This document shows positions 14,150-16,889 of a DNA stretch of 16,889 bases, piece by piece. The position numbers and the translations under genes are program-made. Position 1 is the stretch's first letter, and each line of letters opens with the position of its first letter. The notes below the pieces were generated by a model. It was not told the origin of the DNA. It did not search any database and was given only the letters and a program-made list of their open reading frames with translations. Source of the DNA: Nitrososphaerota archaeon (GTDB lineage Archaea > Thermoproteota > Nitrososphaeria > Nitrososphaerales > Gagatemarchaeaceae); the NCBI GenBank assembly GCA_005877225.1, contig VBPK01000145.1, positions 1 through 16,889 of the forward strand. Direction: 5' to 3'.

Positions 14150-15174
14150 CTAGGTGAGCACCTTTGCAAGGGAGCTTGACCGCATGGCGTTCTTTATCTC
14201 CACCGCAATTCTCCTCCCCATGCTTAGCGGCTTTTCGTAGATCAGGCCGGAATAGGGTGATCCTAGGATGTAGAGGTTCGTCCCCGCCACTATCCTGGCG
14301 GAGAACTCGAACGCGACGAACTCTGCGTTTTCGTCGTAGACGCCCTCGATGCAGAACGGTCCAATCACACCCGGAGGGACTAGCCGGGCTGCGGTTCGGA
14401 CGAATTCCTCGCCCATTCTATAGACTTCTTCGAGCAAAGATTCTCGAAGGACAAGCGGGATGTTACCTACCACGACATATGATGGCATGACGCCTTCCTG
14501 CATTTGTGAGGGGATTCTGCCTATGGCATCCACCGTCGTCTCATACCTCCTCTCTACGCCGAGGAGCTCCAGCTCCCGCGTTAGCGGTGAGTAGAAGAAC
14601 TGAAGATAGACAGGCACCCCCACTACGTATTCCTGGATGTACAGAGTGGTCCCCTTCTTCAGGATGCCTTTCTTTTCCATTATCCGCTTCTTTTCTTGGA
14701 ACGAGGTAGGGCTGTCGGCGAGAAAATACCCCTGCCCGCCCCTCGCCCCGTGCAACTTCACGATTGCGAGCGTGTTGATCTCCTTTGGGGACGAGAACGA
14801 CCTTGGAGTGCGGATCCCTGATTCCTTCATCAGCTTCTCCTTGAGCTGCCTGTCCGACTCCCAGTTCAGCAGCTTTCTGCTTCCGAATATCGGGACCCCA
14901 AAGCCCTTCTCTATGGCTTCGGCTCCAACCTCGGATATCAACGTGCCGTGAGGTATCATGATGGCGCCCCTCTTCTTCAGTACCGCGACGAGGCTGGGTT
15001 TCTTGACGTCAGAGAACTTGTTTACCGCGATGAATTCATCGATGAACTTGAAGCGACGATAGAGGCCCTCCCTTCTCTTCTCTGTGATTACGAGAGTCTT
15101 GAACCCCTCATCTTTGGCGCCCTTCAGGACTTGTAGGGCGCAGTGGGAGCCTAGCGTTGCTATCTCCGAATCAT
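14150..15174 (-). CDS. purP: FAICAR synthetase PurP, second copy, with apparent 1-nt frame break at the start
   Basis: An ATP-grasp ligase of the PurP family, which makes FAICAR from AICAR, formate and ATP in archaeal purine synthesis. The open frame reads EIATLGSHCALQVL, KGAKDEGFKTLVIT, the ATP-binding IVKLHGARGGQGYFLADS, FYSPLTRELELLGVERRYET, and PPGVIGPFCIEG through VEIKNAMRSSSLAKVLT, so all family regions are present over about 340 residues. In that frame there is no standard start between an upstream TGA and an ATG at 14959, which would delete the N-terminal domain. The expected ATG at 15174 overlaps the stop of the upstream purP (ATGA) but is one base out of frame. Adding one C after ATGATT would give MIPEIATLGSH. 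So it is a 1-nt deletion, real or artefactual, or a non-standard start. Confidence 0.82.
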
Positions 15175-16238
15175 GTCACCAGCTCGGAGAGCCTTCTGGT
15201 CTTTATTCCATTCTTGATCTCCATTGCGATTCTCCTCCCCGTCCCGACAACGTGCCCAAAGTAGTACTTGGAATATGGGCTCGTGGTTGCGAGAATCGGG
15301 CTACCTGGGACCCTAGGGGAGACGTCGAAAATCACGATGTCCAGACCGACGGTGACTGCGCCCTGGAGGGCGAAGGGCCCGATCGGGCCTATCCCGTAGT
15401 CGCCTTTCACTGCCTTTACGAATTTCTCTCCGATGTCCAATACTTTCTCCAGCATCGATTCTCGTATGGTCGCGGGGGTGTGTCCGATTTCCACGTTCTG
15501 TATCTCCACGTCCATCTCAAGCTGCTGTCTCGCGGGCAGGGAGACAAAGTCGTTGAGGTTGGTCTGGAGCCTTCTGTCTATCCCAAGGAATTCCGCTTCT
15601 CCGGTTAGGGGCGAGTAGAAGTAGTTGAAATTGAAGAGGGTTCCGACCACCAGCTCCTCGATGACGGCGCCCTCCAGATCCTCTGACCTTATGAGCCCCT
15701 CCTTGATCTTCCTCTCGGAGGTCTTCTTGAATTCGGTGTATGAATTCGCCGTGAAGAAGGCCCTCTCGGTCTTCCTCCCTGCCTCCTGAACCTTGACAAT
15801 CACCGGCCTGTCGATTTCTCTGGAGCTCGAAATTCGCTTCGGCGTTCTGATTCCCGCCCTTTGCAGCAGTTGATACTGGTTCCTCTCCGACGTTCGTTCT
15901 TCCACCCTGAGGAGGCCTCTGTTCCCAAAGAGGGGAACCGTAAATTCATCCTCAATCGACGCATAATCGACGTAGGTGGTAAAGGCCCTGTGCGGGACAA
16001 AGACCACCTGCCTCTCTCTCAGCTCCTTCTGGACCTGTTCGGTCGTTATGCTTGCGAACTCTTCGAGGATAATGATGTCGTCCACGATCCGCCTGAATGC
16101 GCGATACGCTCTTTCTCTCCCCTTCTGACAGACAGCAAGGGTCCCGAATCCTTCATCCTTTGCTCCGTCCAAGATATCCAGCGCCGAGTGGCTGCCGAGG
16201 GCACAGATTGTGATCTTGTCCTCGTCATAAGACTCCAC
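15171..16238 (-). CDS. purP: FAICAR synthetase PurP, first copy
   Basis: A 355-residue PurP homologue, close to the family's usual 340-370. The N-terminal domain has ITICALGSHSALDILDGAKD, the ATP-grasp core has RPVIVKVQEAGRKTERAFFT, followed by EELVVGTLFNFNYFYSPLTG and EAEFLGIDRRLQTN. GPIGPFALQGAVTVG comes next and the ending is VGTGRRIAMEIKNGIKTRRL. It makes FAICAR from AICAR with formate and ATP, in place of bacterial PurH transformylase. The GTG at 16238 is the first start codon after a TTAAAG TATA-like element (16293-16298), giving a leader of about 30 nt. Its stop overlaps the expected ATG of the next purP by ATGA. The two copies are clearly paralogous but diverged, so they may act as a hetero-oligomer or one may have a different substrate. 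Confidence 0.88.
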   Translation of the reverse strand: MESYDEDKITICALGSHSALDILDGAKDEGFGTLAVCQKGRERAYRAFRRIVDDIIILEEFASITTEQVQKELRERQVVFVPHRAFTTYVDYASIEDEFTVPLFGNRGLLRVEERTSERNQYQLLQRAGIRTPKRISSSREIDRPVIVKVQEAGRKTERAFFTANSYTEFKKTSERKIKEGLIRSEDLEGAVIEELVVGTLFNFNYFYSPLTGEAEFLGIDRRLQTNLNDFVSLPARQQLEMDVEIQNVEIGHTPATIRESMLEKVLDIGEKFVKAVKGDYGIGPIGPFALQGAVTVGLDIVIFDVSPRVPGSPILATTSPYSKYYFGHVVGTGRRIAMEIKNGIKTRRLSELVT

Positions 16239-16294
16239 TATCTGTTGAATCTTTTGCCTGGCGAGCAGGAATCCGTGCCAGCCAGCCGACCTCT

Positions 16295-16486
16295 TTAAGG
16301 TTCTCGCGCTCCGAGGTTTGGCAAGTAAGACGAGAACAGACCACTCGAAGGTTCCGAGTCATTGAGCTGAGGCGGCGTGCTGGCGATGACGGCGAGGTCG
16401 ACCTGATTGAACCGATCACCGCAACATAGACAGCCAAGTTCCTCCGTATTCGGGTACGAAAAGGGCTCGACATCGAGTGTGTTTCC
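16295..16486 (-). CDS. Startless cysteine-containing ORF fragment
   Basis: An open stretch of about 63 codons ends in the TAA at 16295-16297. It reads LDVEPFSYPNTEELGCLCCG, then DRFNQVDLAVIASTPPQ, ending LPNLGAREP, with a CLCC pair reminiscent of half a zinc knuckle. Third positions are fairly GC-rich. There is no ATG, GTG or TTG near its 5' end; the ATG at 16473 is in another frame. It may be a gene remnant, a frameshifted small protein or chance. The stop overlaps the TATA-like element of purP. Nothing else is seen in 16239-16562. Confidence 0.3.
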   Translation of the reverse strand, partial: GNTLDVEPFSYPNTEELGCLCCGDRFNQVDLAVIASTPPQLNDSEPSSGLFSSYLPNLGAREP

Positions 16487-16562
16487 TTAATAGTCAGGTG
16501 TGCTTTCATCTGGGTGAGAGACGGCGCGCAGACCGAACAGGGCCGAAGTTCTTCTGAAGAAG

Positions 16563-16805
16563 TTGAGAGCGCTCACGCCGGAAGAGCGGCGAATTCGCGC
16601 CCGCGAAGCAGCGAGGGCGTACGCTAACCTTCTCTTTGGAAGACCGCGCAGACGCCTGCCCAAGATTTCGAGAGGTCAGACTGACCTCGCCTTCGAAACC
16701 GTTGAAGCTTATCATAAGAGACGGATGGACGACTTCGCGGCCGCCCTGGCAGCACTGAGGCACCTGTCGGAGGTCATGACAACTCTCTGCAGGCACACCC
16801 GATAG
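16563..16805 (+). CDS. Small charged hypothetical protein
   Basis: An 80-residue arginine- and alanine-rich, mostly helical ORF starting at a TTG: LTPEERRIRAREAARAYANL, later ISRGQTDLAFETVEAYHKRR and FAAALAALRHLSEVMTTL. Its composition is protein-like and third positions are moderately GC-rich. The frame is open upstream to 16518 but offers no better start. A TTAATA element (16485-16490) is about 75 nt upstream. No family is recognised. Confidence 0.45.
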   Translation: MRALTPEERRIRAREAARAYANLLFGRPRRRLPKISRGQTDLAFETVEAYHKRRMDDFAAALAALRHLSEVMTTLCRHTR

Positions 16806-16843
16806 CACACGCAGAGGAGGGATTCGCAAGCTTGGCGTCAGAG

Positions 16844-16889
16844 CTAGCCCTTGTACTTCTTGTTGAAGGCTTCGTACGAATTCTGATAG
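16844..16889 (-). CDS. C-terminal end of a gene entering from the right
   Basis: The last 14 codons and TAG on the minus strand read QNSYEAFNKKYKG before the stop at 16844-16846. This is a plausible lysine-rich C-terminus. It is convergent with the small plus-strand ORF ending at 16805. Too little is present to assign a function. Confidence 0.4.
   Translation of the reverse strand, partial: YQNSYEAFNKKYKG

Noticed and set aside
16310..16370. Possible tRNA T-arm (ggttccgagtc)
   Set aside because: No acceptor stem, anticodon arm or D-arm can be folded around it.
16506..16829. 107-residue minus-strand ORF
   Set aside because: It is the antisense shadow of the plus-strand ORF at 16563-16805 and has arginine/serine-rich, non-protein-like composition.
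1..16889. CRISPR array
   Set aside because: No regularly spaced short repeats were seen; the repeats here are long, few and irregularly placed.

Overview
The window looks archaeal. It carries two tandem copies of PurP, the archaeal enzyme that replaces the formyltransferase half of PurH. It has an F420-type luciferase-like oxidoreductase and an AbrB/PIN VapBC pair. Several genes have TATA-like boxes centred about 25 nt upstream of the start codon, with no Shine-Dalgarno site, as in leaderless archaeal transcripts, and start codons are often GTG or TTG. A member of the Thermoproteota/Nitrososphaerota is my best guess, but the sequence alone does not fix the lineage.

Layout. Positions 1-3200 hold an amide/cyclic-amide catabolic group: a D-aminoacylase-type amidohydrolase running off the left edge (minus), a divergent creatininase-family amidohydrolase (plus), and a convergent DUF917/S-methyl-thiohydantoin-desulfurase-like protein (minus) whose start codon seems knocked out of frame. 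Positions 3250-6600 are a repeat-rich accessory patch: copies of a dispersed repeat of about 260-320 bp, an intact DUF1294 membrane protein, a VapBC module, a truncated second DUF1294 copy, and a decayed helix-turn-helix reading frame joined to one repeat copy. VapBC lies between the two arms of a roughly 400 bp direct duplication.

Positions 6800-11413 are a complete five-gene branched-chain-amino-acid-type ABC importer in the order livK-H-M-G-F, tightly packed with overlaps, behind one clear promoter and a GC-rich dyad. Another copy of the dispersed repeat follows. Positions 11767-13012 hold a two-gene minus-strand unit, a YwgA/Panacea-like protein followed 10 nt later by a PIN-domain protein, flanked by 35 bp direct repeats. 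This is the best candidate here for a little-described system, probably a toxin-antitoxin pair with a Panacea-type antitoxin and a PIN ribonuclease.

Positions 13055-16238 hold the F420-type oxidoreductase with an operator-like dyad upstream, then the tandem purP genes. The downstream purP copy again has its expected ATG out of frame. The right end holds a startless cysteine-containing fragment, a small charged ORF and the last 14 codons of a gene entering from the right.

Main points for a second look: the Panacea-like/PIN pair; direct repeats around both PIN modules; the dispersed repeat with its internal TATA box, conserved hairpin and imperfect terminal inverted repeats; two independent start-proximal frame breaks; and the two dyads. 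No rRNA, tRNA or CRISPR array was seen.
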